A DNA stretch of 64,000 nucleotides from the NCBI GenBank assembly GCA_963756745.1, contig CAVWOU010000009.1, forward strand, positions 1-64,000, in the 5' to 3' direction. Position 1 is the first letter of the stretch, and every line of letters begins with the position of its first letter. The notes below the pieces were generated by a model that was not told where the DNA came from, searched no databases, and saw only the letters and a program-made list of their open reading frames with translations. Both the position numbers and the translations under genes were made by a program. Of the stretch, positions 14,291 to 22,348 are shown piece after piece. The DNA comes from DASPWW01 sp963756745. GTDB lineage: Bacteria > Actinomycetota > Thermoleophilia > Solirubrobacterales > 70-9.

Positions 14291-15508
14291 GTGGACGTCG
14301 GCGAGCGCATGGCCCTCATCCGCCGCCTGTGCTCGTTCGAGCGCCGGGGCGCCGGCACCGACGCCGAGCGGCGCGCCGGCAACTACCTCGCCGAGCGGCT
14401 CCGCGAGGGAGGCCGCCGCGCCGAGGTCGAGCCGACCTACGTCCACCCCCAATACGCCCTCGCTCACGCGATCCACTGCGCGCTCGGTATCGCCGGCAGC
14501 ATCGCCTCGATCGAGCTCCCGGTGCTCGGGTTCGCGGTCGTCCTGTTCGCCGCCCTGTCGATGTACCTCGACCTCAACACGCGGCTCTACCTGATCCGCA
14601 GCCTGTTCTTTCGCCGCGCCTCGCAGAACGTCGTCTCCCGCGGCGGCCGCCCGGACGCTCCCGCCCGCGTCGTCCTCTGCGCCCACTACGACGCCCCCCG
14701 CACCGGGCGCGTCTTCGCGCCGCGCACGGTGAGGCGCGTTGCACGGCTCCAGGCCCGTCTCCGGCTCCCGATCGGCTTCCTCCGGATCGCGTTCTGGTCG
14801 CTCGCCGCCCTCCTCCCGATTCTCGGCGCCCGCATGGCCGGCCTCGACGCCGAGTGGCTGTCGGTCGTCCAGCTCATCCCCACACTGGCGCTCGTCGTCG
14901 AGGTCTTCCTGCTCGTCGACATCGCCCTCTCCGACGTCGTGCCGGGAGCCAACGACAACGCTTCAGGGGTCGCCGCCGCGCTGTCGGTCGCCGGCGAGCT
15001 CGAGCGCGACCCGCCGCCCCACCTCGACGTCTGGGTCCTGCTCACGGGCGCCGGCTGGTCGCTGCACGAGGGAATGCGGGCCTTCGTCCGGGCGCATCGC
15101 AAGGAGCTCGCGCGCGACTCCACCTACTTCCTCGAGCTCGACACCGTCGGCCTGGGCGACGTGCGCTTCGAGACCGCCGCCGGGTGGGCCGTCAGCTTCC
15201 CGATGGACGCGCGCCTCGTCGAGCTGTGCGAGGCGCTCGCGGACGCAGACCGAGAGGGCGAGGACCGCTACCGCGCGCGGGCGCTCGGCGGCGGCGTGCT
15301 CCCCGGCGAAACCGTCGCCGCCCGCGTTCGCCGCTACCCGGCGATCACGATCACCTGCGCCGGCGAGCTCGACATCGCCCCCGGCGCGCGCAGCGCGGCG
15401 GACGTCCCCGATCGCATCGACCCCGAAGCGCTCGAGCGCGCGCACGCGTTCTCGGTCGGGCTCATCCGCCTGCTGGATCGCGAGGTGGGGCGAAGGGCGT
15501 TGGTATAA
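14291..15508 (+). CDS. Membrane-bound M28-family metallopeptidase
   Basis: A 405-residue protein from GTG, with GATAAT 8 nt upstream (likely leaderless). A cytosolic N-terminal domain precedes hydrophobic segments at about 60-100 and 160-215, which insert into the peptidase domain. Zinc-site pieces are present: V-L-C-A-H-Y-D-A-P near 130 and G-A-N-D-N-A-S-G-V near 222. The usual E-E pair region reads T-G-A-G-W-S-L-H-E-G, so one classical glutamate is shifted. M28 enzymes are aminopeptidases or carboxypeptidases. The acetoacetyl-CoA synthetase gene starts 8 nt downstream, but no functional link is known. Confidence 0.8.
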   Translation: MDVGERMALIRRLCSFERRGAGTDAERRAGNYLAERLREGGRRAEVEPTYVHPQYALAHAIHCALGIAGSIASIELPVLGFAVVLFAALSMYLDLNTRLYLIRSLFFRRASQNVVSRGGRPDAPARVVLCAHYDAPRTGRVFAPRTVRRVARLQARLRLPIGFLRIAFWSLAALLPILGARMAGLDAEWLSVVQLIPTLALVVEVFLLVDIALSDVVPGANDNASGVAAALSVAGELERDPPPHLDVWVLLTGAGWSLHEGMRAFVRAHRKELARDSTYFLELDTVGLGDVRFETAAGWAVSFPMDARLVELCEALADADREGEDRYRARALGGGVLPGETVAARVRRYPAITITCAGELDIAPGARSAADVPDRIDPEALERAHAFSVGLIRLLDREVGRRALV

Positions 15509-15516
15509 GCAGGCGC

Positions 15517-17538
15517 GTGGAGAGGACGACCGCAAGCGCCCGCCCGCGGGGCGAGCTCCTCTGGGAGCCCTCGCCCGAGAGCGTCGAGCGCGCGACGATG
15601 ACCAGCTACATGCGCCGGCTCGAGGCCGAGCGCGGGCGCGCATTCGACGACTACAGGTCGCTGTGGGAGTGGTCGGTGACCGAGCTGGAGGAGTTCTGGT
15701 CCTCGATCTGGGACTTCTTCGACGTTCGCGCCTCGAAGCCGTACGCGGAAGTGCTAGCCCAGCGGACGATGCCCGGCGCAAGATGGTTCGCCGGCGCCGA
15801 GCTCAACTACGCGGAGAACCTCCTGCGGATCGGCGACGACGACGCCCTCGCCGTGCAGCACGCCGCCGAGGGACGCGAGCTCGAAGGGATCACCCGGGGC
15901 GAGCTGCGCGACAGGGTCGCAGCGTTCGCGGCCGGCCTCCGCTCACTCGGGGTGGAACGAGGGGACCGCGTCGTCGCCTACCTTCCGAACACGCCCGCGG
16001 CGCTGATCGGATTCCTGGCCACCGCGTCCATCGGAGCGATCTGGTCGAGCTGCTCGCCGGACTTCGGCGTGGGCTCTGTCGTCGACCGCTTCGCCCAGAT
16101 CGAGCCCAAGGTCCTGCTGGCGGTCGACGGCTATGCGTACGGGGGACGCGACTTCGACCGGATGGGGGTCGTGCAGACCCTCGAGGGCGAGATGCCGACG
16201 CTCGAGCGGACGGTGCTGACTTCCTACCTCGATCCCGACGCCGACCCTGGGCACCTCGCGAAAGGCGTGTCGTGGCGTGAGGTCGAGGGCGAGGGCAGCG
16301 GCGCCCCGCTCGCCTTCGAGCAGGTCCCGTTCGACCACCCGCTCTGGGTGCTCTACTCGTCCGGGACCACGGGGCTGCCGAAGGCGATCGTCCAGGGTCA
16401 CGGCGGGATCCTCCTCGAGCAGCTGAAGAAGCTCGGGCTCCACGTCGACGCCCAGGACGGCGACCGCCTGTTCTGGTTCACGACCACCGGATGGATGATG
16501 TGGAACTTCCTCATCAGCGGCCTGCTGACCCGCGCGTCGATCGTGCTCTACGACGGCAGCCCGGGGCACCCCGACATGAACGTGTTGTGGGAGCTCGCCG
16601 ATCGCGCCGGCATCACGTGCTTCGGGACCAGCGCGAGCTACGTCGCCGCGTGCATGAAGGCCGGCGTCGAGCCGTCGGCCTCCTACGGTCTCAGCGCGCT
16701 GCGCTCGGTCGGGTCCACAGGATCGCCGCTCGCCCCTGAGGGCTTCGACTGGATCTACGAGCACGTCGGCGAGGACACCTGGCTGTTCTCGACGAGCGGC
16801 GGCACCGACCTGTGCACCGCGTTCGTCGGCGGTGTGCCGCTCCTGCCCGTGTACCGGGGCGAGCTCCAGGCCCGCGCGCTGGGAGCAAAGGTCGAGGCCT
16901 TCGACGAAGCGGGCAAGCCGGTGATCGACCAGGTCGGGGAGCTCGTGATCACCGAGCCGATGCCGTCGATGCCCCTCTACCTGTGGGGAGACAGTGATGG
17001 CTCGCGCTACCACGCGAGCTACTTCGACCAGTACCCCGGCGTGTGGCGTCACGGCGACTGGATCGAGATCACCTCTCGCGGGACCGCCGTGATCTACGGC
17101 CGCTCGGATTCGACGATCAACCGGCAGGGCGTCCGGATGGGGACGAGCGAGATCTATCGCGCGGTCCAGACCCTCCCGGAGGTGCTCGACGCCCTCGTGG
17201 TGGACGTCCCGCGCCCCGGGACCGAAGGGTGGATGCCGCTGTTCGTCGTCCTGCGCGAGGGCACCGAGCTCGACGATCGGCTCCGCGGCGAGATCAAGCG
17301 CCAGATCCGCGAGCAATGCTCGCCGCGCCACGTGCCGAACGAGATTCTCCGGATCGCCGAGGTTCCCCGCACGCTCAGCGGCAAGGTGCTCGAGGTCCCG
17401 GTGAAGAGGATCCTCACCGGTACGCCGCCCGAGAAGGCGGCGAGCCGCGACTCGCTCGCCAACCCCGCTTCGCTCGACTACTTCGCCGAGTTGTCGCGCG
17501 AGCTCGACTCGGCGACGGCCGAGCGCCCGTCGGCCTGA
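15517..17538 (+). CDS. Acetoacetyl-CoA synthetase (acetoacetate-CoA ligase)
   Basis: A 673-residue ATP-dependent enzyme that activates acetoacetate to acetoacetyl-CoA in the cytosol. The start is GTG at 15517, with TATAAG 7 nt upstream suggesting a leaderless message. Features include the AACS-type N-terminus W-E-W-S-V-T-E-L-E-E-F-W, W-F-A-G-A-E-L-N-Y-A-E-N-L-L near residue 88, the phosphate-binding Y-S-S-G-T-T-G-L-P-K-A near 279, T-T-G-W-M-M-W-N, and the C-terminal L-S-G-K-V-L-E-V-P-V-K with the adenylation lysine. Length matches the family (about 650-670). It would feed C4 units to the Ccr pathway in this window. Confidence 0.93.
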   Translation: MERTTASARPRGELLWEPSPESVERATMTSYMRRLEAERGRAFDDYRSLWEWSVTELEEFWSSIWDFFDVRASKPYAEVLAQRTMPGARWFAGAELNYAENLLRIGDDDALAVQHAAEGRELEGITRGELRDRVAAFAAGLRSLGVERGDRVVAYLPNTPAALIGFLATASIGAIWSSCSPDFGVGSVVDRFAQIEPKVLLAVDGYAYGGRDFDRMGVVQTLEGEMPTLERTVLTSYLDPDADPGHLAKGVSWREVEGEGSGAPLAFEQVPFDHPLWVLYSSGTTGLPKAIVQGHGGILLEQLKKLGLHVDAQDGDRLFWFTTTGWMMWNFLISGLLTRASIVLYDGSPGHPDMNVLWELADRAGITCFGTSASYVAACMKAGVEPSASYGLSALRSVGSTGSPLAPEGFDWIYEHVGEDTWLFSTSGGTDLCTAFVGGVPLLPVYRGELQARALGAKVEAFDEAGKPVIDQVGELVITEPMPSMPLYLWGDSDGSRYHASYFDQYPGVWRHGDWIEITSRGTAVIYGRSDSTINRQGVRMGTSEIYRAVQTLPEVLDALVVDVPRPGTEGWMPLFVVLREGTELDDRLRGEIKRQIREQCSPRHVPNEILRIAEVPRTLSGKVLEVPVKRILTGTPPEKAASRDSLANPASLDYFAELSRELDSATAERPSA

Positions 17539-17576
17539 GTCGAGTCCTGCCTTCTCGGAACGCGGCGTGGTCAGTC

Positions 17577-17614
17577 TTGATCCAAGCGGGGGCTTCGTGC
17601 GTAAATGCCCCCGC
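17577..17614 (+). promoter_or_regulatory. Promoter bracketed by an inverted repeat
   Basis: TTGATC at 17577 and GTAAAT at 17601, 18 nt apart, form a plausible promoter for the diiron protein at 17668. The -10 element sits inside the loop of a perfect 8-bp inverted repeat, GCGGGGGC (17586-17593) and GCCCCCGC (17607-17614). That makes it a candidate operator, or alternatively the terminator of the upstream gene. Confidence 0.45.
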
Positions 17615-17667
17615 AGGCACGCTGTGGCCGAGCACCACGCACACCACCACACACACGGGGGTCACGC

Positions 17668-18711
17668 ATGAGCCAGACGCGAACAGTCGACTTCGACCTC
17701 GACCGCTACCTACGCAACTCGAAGAAGGTCGACCTCAGCGAGATCGAGTGGGACGACATCTCCAATCACCCGCTGACCGACGGCGACGTGATGTGTCTCC
17801 ACTACATGATGGACATCGAGACGCACACCGTGATCTACCTCCGCGACCTGCTGGCCACCCGGGCCGCGGCGGATCCCCAGATCACCGCGTTTCTGTCGTG
17901 TTGGGTGTACGAGGAGCTCTGGCACGGCGAGGCGTTCTCGGACTTCCTCCGTCTGTACGGCATAGAGGAGCCGATCGAGCCGCGGCTCCCCGACGGGCGC
18001 AGCCCGCTCCCGACTCGAGCGAACCGGTGGCGTGACATTCGCGTCTCGGTCGGGATCGGCAACGGATTCGGGATCGTGCCGACGATGATCGGCTCGGCGC
18101 TGGCGCGCGACTTCGTCGCCATCCACATGATGTGGGGCGCCGTCAACGAGCTCACCACGCTCACCGGCTACTACGCGCTGATCCGCCGCTCCGACCACCC
18201 CGTCCTGCACCAGCTCCTGCGCAAGGTGATCCAGGACGAGCGCCGCCACTTCGCCTTCTATCGCGCGCAGGCGAAGGCGCGCATGGAGCGCAGCCGCGGG
18301 GCTCGCATGATGGTGCGCTGGGTGATGAAGAACCTGTGGACGCCGGTCGGAGCCGGCGTCAAGAGCGAGGAGGAGGTCGACGCGCTCGGGCTGTACCTGT
18401 TCGGCGACGGGCCGGAGGGCCGCGAGCACGCGATCGGGATCGACGAGACGATCGCGGCCATGCCTGGACTCGAGGGCCTGACCCTGATCCAGGACTACCT
18501 CGACGCCGCCGAGCGCCGGGTCCGCGAGCGTCCCGGCTGGGCCGGGGTCACGCCGATGCGCGCGCCGCAGCGCGACAACGGGCACGCGCCCGCACCCACC
18601 CACTGGCGGGAGTCACTCGACGGTCGCCCCGACGTGATGCCCGCGACCTCCGACGTTGAGCGGCGCGAGGAGGAACGCGCCGCTCGGGTGATGGGCAACG
18701 GCGATTCCTAG
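17668..18711 (+). CDS. Ferritin-like diiron protein (acyl-ACP desaturase-like)
   Basis: A 347-residue helical protein. Two iron-ligand helices are visible: Y-E-E-L-W-H-G-E-A-F near residue 90 (E-x-x-H type) and Q-D-E-R-R-H-F-A-F-Y near 193 (D/E-x-x-H). Earlier M-M-D-I-E-T-H-T and middle N-E-L-T-T-L-T-G-Y-Y supply the remaining carboxylates. This fits the ferritin-like superfamily, which includes acyl-ACP desaturases and AurF-type N-oxygenases, and the lipid-gene context favours fatty-acid desaturation. The C-terminal 50 residues look disordered. Its stop overlaps the carboxylase gene end by 4 nt, convergently. Confidence 0.8.
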   Translation: MSQTRTVDFDLDRYLRNSKKVDLSEIEWDDISNHPLTDGDVMCLHYMMDIETHTVIYLRDLLATRAAADPQITAFLSCWVYEELWHGEAFSDFLRLYGIEEPIEPRLPDGRSPLPTRANRWRDIRVSVGIGNGFGIVPTMIGSALARDFVAIHMMWGAVNELTTLTGYYALIRRSDHPVLHQLLRKVIQDERRHFAFYRAQAKARMERSRGARMMVRWVMKNLWTPVGAGVKSEEEVDALGLYLFGDGPEGREHAIGIDETIAAMPGLEGLTLIQDYLDAAERRVRERPGWAGVTPMRAPQRDNGHAPAPTHWRESLDGRPDVMPATSDVERREEERAARVMGNGDS

Positions 18712-20246
18712 GCAGGCGTGATCGGGTTGCGGCGCTCGGAGAACCGGCGGTCCTTGCCCTCCGCGAGCGCGAAGCGACGGACCAGCTCGGCGCGCAGCTC
18801 GTCCGGCTCGATCACCGCGTCCACGACCAGCTCCGAGGCGAGGTGGAGGATGTCGATGTCCTCGGCGTACTCGGTCCGCTTGCGCTCCACGAACTCGGCC
18901 CGCTCCGCCTCGTCCTCGATCGCCTGGATCTGGTTGTAGAACACGGCGTTGATCGCCGCCTCCGGACCCATCACCGCGATCGACGCGGTGGGCAGCGCGA
19001 TACAGCAGTCGGGCTCGAATGCCGGCCCCGCCATCGCGTACAGCCCCGCGCCGTAGGCTTTCCGCACGACGACCGACAGCTTCGGCACCGTCGCCTCGGA
19101 GACCGCGCTGATCATCTTCGCGCCGTGGCGGATGATCCCCTCGCGCTCGACCTTCGTCCCGATCATGAACCCGGGAACGTCGGCGAGGAACAGCAGCGGG
19201 ACGTTGAACGCGTTGCAGGTCCAGATGAAGCGTGCCGCCTTGTCTGCCGAGTCGACGAACAGGACGCCGCCCTTGAACTTCGGCTGGTTGGCGACGATCC
19301 CGATCACGCGGCCGTCGAGGCGCGCGTAGCCGACGATCACCTCGCGCGCCCAACTCTCGTGGATCTCGAGGAACGAGCCGGCGTCCACCAGCGCCCCGAT
19401 CAGCTCGTACGCGTCGAACGGCTCGTTCTGGTCGCTCGGCACGATCTCCGACACCCGACGCTCGGAGCCGGGGTCGGCCGGCGGGGCCGACGGCGGCGCT
19501 TCGCGCCAGCTCGTCGGCATGTAGCCGAGATACCGGCGTGCCAGGTCGATCCCCTCCTCGTCGGAGGCGACGAGCATGTGCCCGCAGCCGGACACACTCG
19601 TATGCATCCTCGCCCCGCCCATCTCCTCGAGCGTGACGTCCTCGCCGATCACGACCTGGGCCATGCGGGGAGATCCGAGGTACATCGAGGCGTTGCCGTC
19701 GCGCATGATCACGACGTCGCAGAAGGCTGGGATGTAGGCGCCGCCCGCCGCGCTCGGGCCAAGCAGGACGCAGACCTGCGGCACCCGTCCCGAGAGGACG
19801 ACCTCGTTGTAGAAGATCCGCCCCGCCCCGCGGCGGCCGGGGAACATCTGAACCTGGTCGGTGATCCGCGCTCCCGCCGAGTCGACGAGGTAGACGAGCG
19901 GGAGCTCGAGGCGAAGCGCGCGCTCCTGGATGCGGAGGATCTTCTCGACCGTCTTCGGCCCCCACGATCCCGCCTTGACCGTCGGGTCGTTGGCCATCAG
20001 TGCGACCTTGCGACCTCCGACGAGGGCCAGCCCGGTCACGACCCCGTCGGCGCCCAGGCCCTCCTGGTCCCAGTTGGCGAGCAGCGCCTCCTCGGCGAAC
20101 GACTCGGGGTCGACGAGCCTCGCGACGCGCTCGCGGACCGGCAGCTTGCCCTGCTCGGCGACCTTCTCGTGATGGCGTTGCGGCCCGCCCCCAAGCGCGG
20201 CCTCGAGCGCGCCCGCGAGCCCCGATGTCTGGTGAACCTCCGTCAG
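18708..20246 (-). CDS. Acyl-CoA (propionyl/methylcrotonyl-type) carboxylase, carboxyltransferase beta subunit
   Basis: The coding frame runs 512 codons back to CTG at 20246. The N-terminal part H-H-E-K-V-A-E-Q-G-K-L-P-V-R-E-R-V is typical of this family, so a start at the internal GTG 20039 would lose required sequence. No ATG, GTG or TTG exists further up; CTG overlaps the DivIVA stop as CTGA, with GGAGG nearby. Carboxyltransferase motifs include D-S-A-G-A-R-I-T-D-Q, G-P-S-A-A-G-G-A-Y, D-V-P-G-F-M-I-G and R-K-A-Y-G-A-G. Biotin carboxylase/BCCP is not in this window. It could carboxylate propionyl-CoA from the ethylmalonyl-CoA pathway. Confidence 0.88.
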   Translation of the reverse strand: MTEVHQTSGLAGALEAALGGGPQRHHEKVAEQGKLPVRERVARLVDPESFAEEALLANWDQEGLGADGVVTGLALVGGRKVALMANDPTVKAGSWGPKTVEKILRIQERALRLELPLVYLVDSAGARITDQVQMFPGRRGAGRIFYNEVVLSGRVPQVCVLLGPSAAGGAYIPAFCDVVIMRDGNASMYLGSPRMAQVVIGEDVTLEEMGGARMHTSVSGCGHMLVASDEEGIDLARRYLGYMPTSWREAPPSAPPADPGSERRVSEIVPSDQNEPFDAYELIGALVDAGSFLEIHESWAREVIVGYARLDGRVIGIVANQPKFKGGVLFVDSADKAARFIWTCNAFNVPLLFLADVPGFMIGTKVEREGIIRHGAKMISAVSEATVPKLSVVVRKAYGAGLYAMAGPAFEPDCCIALPTASIAVMGPEAAINAVFYNQIQAIEDEAERAEFVERKRTEYAEDIDILHLASELVVDAVIEPDELRAELVRRFALAEGKDRRFSERRNPITPA

Positions 20247-21001
20247 GCCTTGACCTGCTCGCCGCCGGCCCTGCGGCGCCCGCGGGCGTCCTTCTTCGGC
20301 GGCCGGGATGCGCCCTCGGATCGCGGACCGTGCTCGGCGGCCGCTTGCTGTCCCCCCTTGCGAACGGCCGGATCGAGCTCGGCGGGCGTCGCGAACTCAT
20401 CCGACCCCGGCCGGGGCTTGTGCCTCGAGACCGTCGCCTTCAGCTCGTTGTCGAGCTGCTCGACTCCGGCCAGAACTGCGTCCCGGCGACGCACGAGATC
20501 GGAGATCACGGCCTCGATGTCGCCCCTGCGCTGCGCACCCTCCTCGACGATCCGGCGCGCCTTCGACTGCGCGTCGTCGATCGTCTGACGCGCCTCCTGG
20601 GTCGCCTGGGCGACCAGCTCCTGGGAGCGCCGCTCCGCCTCCTGGCGCGTCTTCTTCCCGTACTGGTCGGCGTCCTTGCGCGTCCGCGCCGCGTACTCGT
20701 CGGCCGACTGCTTCGTGCCGGCGGCCTGCTCACCGGCGCGATCCAAGGTGTCCGACGCCTCCTGCTGCGCCTCGGTCCGGATCTCCTCGGCGCTGACCTC
20801 GGCCTCGGAGAGGATCCGGGCCGTCTTCTCCCCCACCCTCTCCAGCTCTCGCTTGACAAGGTCGCCGCGGGCCTGGTCGCCGCCGCCCGCCTCGAGCCAA
20901 TCCGCGAGCTTGTTGAGGAAGCGCTCGACCTCGCGCTTGTCGTAGCCCTTGCGGGAGATCGTGAACGTCGCGCTGCGGATCCGTTCGAGGCTGTCCTCCA
21001 A
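20243..21001 (-). CDS. DivIVA-domain coiled-coil protein
   Basis: A 252-residue cytosolic protein. The N-terminus (I-R-S-A-T-F-T-I-S-R-K-G-Y-D-K-R-E-V-E) holds the DivIVA signature with a membrane-facing turn. A long Ala/Glu/Arg-rich coiled coil covers about residues 50-190, and the basic C-terminal tail ends R-R-A-G-G-E-Q-V-K-A. DivIVA-type proteins mark poles and septa; in mycobacteria Wag31 is linked to acyl-CoA carboxylase. Here the stop codon overlaps the start region of a carboxylase beta gene, so the two are translationally coupled. An RBS-like GGAGG lies 6-10 nt before its ATG. Confidence 0.88.
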   Translation of the reverse strand: MEDSLERIRSATFTISRKGYDKREVERFLNKLADWLEAGGGDQARGDLVKRELERVGEKTARILSEAEVSAEEIRTEAQQEASDTLDRAGEQAAGTKQSADEYAARTRKDADQYGKKTRQEAERRSQELVAQATQEARQTIDDAQSKARRIVEEGAQRRGDIEAVISDLVRRRDAVLAGVEQLDNELKATVSRHKPRPGSDEFATPAELDPAVRKGGQQAAAEHGPRSEGASRPPKKDARGRRRAGGEQVKA

Positions 21002-21046
21002 CGCTCCTTACCTCCTATCGGCGCCGCTGGCCGCGAGCCCGCCGGG

Positions 21047-21931
21047 TCACAGTCCGAGCTCGCTTGGAACGGGCTCGTCGCCCGAGTAGTCGTAGAAACC
21101 CTTACCGGATTTGCGGCCGTACAGTCCGGCGGCGACCATCTTGCGCAGTGTAGGCGGCGCCGCGAATCGACGCTCTCGGTACTCATCGAACATCACGTCG
21201 GCGATCGCGGCGAGGGTGTCGAGTCCGACGAAGTCGGCCAGCGTCAGCGGACCCATGGGGTGGTTCGCGCCCGCCTTCATCGCGACGTCGATCTCGTCGA
21301 TCGCGCCGACTCCCTCCTCCTGGGCGCGGATCGCGTCGAGCATGTAGGGGACGAGCAGCCGGTTGACGATGAAGCCCGTCTTGTCGCGCGCATGAACGCA
21401 CGTCTTGTCCAGCTTCTCGCCGACTTCGAATCCCGCCCGCAGCGCCTCTTGGCCGGTGGTCACGGTCTGCACGACCTCGAGCAGCGGCATGACCTGAGCC
21501 GGGTTGAAGAAGTGCATCCCGAGGAAGCGCTCCGGCCGCGACGTCGCGACGGCCTGGTTCACGACGGGAAGCGACGACGTGTTGGTCGCGAAGAACGCGT
21601 TCTTCTTGACGACCCCATCCACCTCGCGCCACATCTCGAGCTTCCGGTCCAGGTTCTCCACGATCGCCTCGATCGCGAGGTCGCAATCGGCGAGGTCGCC
21701 GTACTCGAGCGTGCCCGTGATCCGCGCTCGCACGGCGTCGGCGTCGCCCTGCTCGCGCCGCCCTTTCTCGACCGCCCTCGCGAGCTGCTTCTCGATCTTG
21801 CCCAGGCCCGAGTCGAGCCTGCCCTGATCGACCTCGCGGACCACCACGTTCCAGCCCGCCTCGGCGCAGATCTGGGCGATCCCGTGGCCCATCAGGCCGC
21901 ATCCGAGCACCCCGACGCGCTCGATCGCCAT
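21047..21931 (-). CDS. 3-hydroxyacyl-CoA / 3-hydroxybutyryl-CoA dehydrogenase
   Basis: A 294-residue NAD(P)-dependent enzyme of the Hbd/FadB2/PaaH type. It has G-V-L-G-C-G-L-M-G-H-G for dinucleotide binding at residue 7, N-T-S-S-L-P near 119, the catalytic His region M-H-F-F-N-P-A near 142, the conserved H-A-R-D-K-T-G-F-I-V-N-R near 184, and N-H-P-M-G-P-L-T-L-A-D near 226. It oxidises 3-hydroxyacyl-CoA or reduces acetoacetyl-CoA; in this context it would supply the C4 precursor of crotonyl-CoA for Ccr. Its ATG overlaps the preceding gene's stop (TGATG). Confidence 0.92.
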   Translation of the reverse strand: MAIERVGVLGCGLMGHGIAQICAEAGWNVVVREVDQGRLDSGLGKIEKQLARAVEKGRREQGDADAVRARITGTLEYGDLADCDLAIEAIVENLDRKLEMWREVDGVVKKNAFFATNTSSLPVVNQAVATSRPERFLGMHFFNPAQVMPLLEVVQTVTTGQEALRAGFEVGEKLDKTCVHARDKTGFIVNRLLVPYMLDAIRAQEEGVGAIDEIDVAMKAGANHPMGPLTLADFVGLDTLAAIADVMFDEYRERRFAAPPTLRKMVAAGLYGRKSGKGFYDYSGDEPVPSELGL

Positions 21932-22338
21932 CAGCTCTCCCCGCGCCAGTTCGGCGGCACGACCCCCATCCGCTCGAGCTCCTCCCCCATCGCCTCGGCC
22001 AGCGCGTGCACGCCGCTCATCGGACGCACCATCACCGTGAGCTCGGAAATCAAGCCGTCGTCGTCGAATCGGAGCAGGTCCAGACCGTCGAGCTGGCGGT
22101 CGCCGACCCGCGCCTTGAAGATCAGCGCGACGCCGTCGTCCGACTCGATGCGCCGCACGTACTCGAAGTCCTCGAACACGCGCACCGCCGCGCCGAGCAC
22201 CACCGACACGAGCTCGCGCCCCTCGTAGGGCCGGTATACGACCGGGCTCCGGAAGACGACGTCCGGGGCGAGGGCATCGATAACCGCCTCGAGGTCCCGG
22301 GACTCGACTGCGCGCTGGAACGTCGTCGGGGCAGCCAC
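21931..22338 (-). CDS. SnoaL-like protein coupled to the hydroxyacyl-CoA dehydrogenase
   Basis: About 135 residues from GTG at 22338 (V-A-A-P-T-T-F-Q-R-A-V-E-S-R-D). An NTF2-like order is clear: helix 1, A-L-A-P-D-V-V-F-R-S-P-V near 25, Y-E-G-R-E-L-V near 47, L-D-L-L-R-F-D-D-D-G-L-I near 90, and a C-terminal helix with M-G-E-E-L-E-R-M-G. Unlike the M-S-x-E-N-V paralogues it has a distinct N-terminus. The stop overlaps the dehydrogenase start by one base, so co-translation is likely. It could assist acyl-CoA chemistry, but no catalytic residue is assignable. Confidence 0.8.
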   Translation of the reverse strand: MAAPTTFQRAVESRDLEAVIDALAPDVVFRSPVVYRPYEGRELVSVVLGAAVRVFEDFEYVRRIESDDGVALIFKARVGDRQLDGLDLLRFDDDGLISELTVMVRPMSGVHALAEAMGEELERMGVVPPNWRGES

Positions 22339-22348
22339 CCCCGCAACG

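Noticed and set aside
14329..15516. Long arginine/proline-rich open frame upstream of and in frame with acetoacetyl-CoA synthetase
   Set aside because: It is the shadow of the M28 peptidase in another frame; the encoded text is low-complexity and the synthetase has its own GTG and -10 box.
18708..20039. Carboxylase beta starting at GTG 20039
   Set aside because: The family-typical N-terminal segment lies upstream in the same frame, so this start would truncate the protein.
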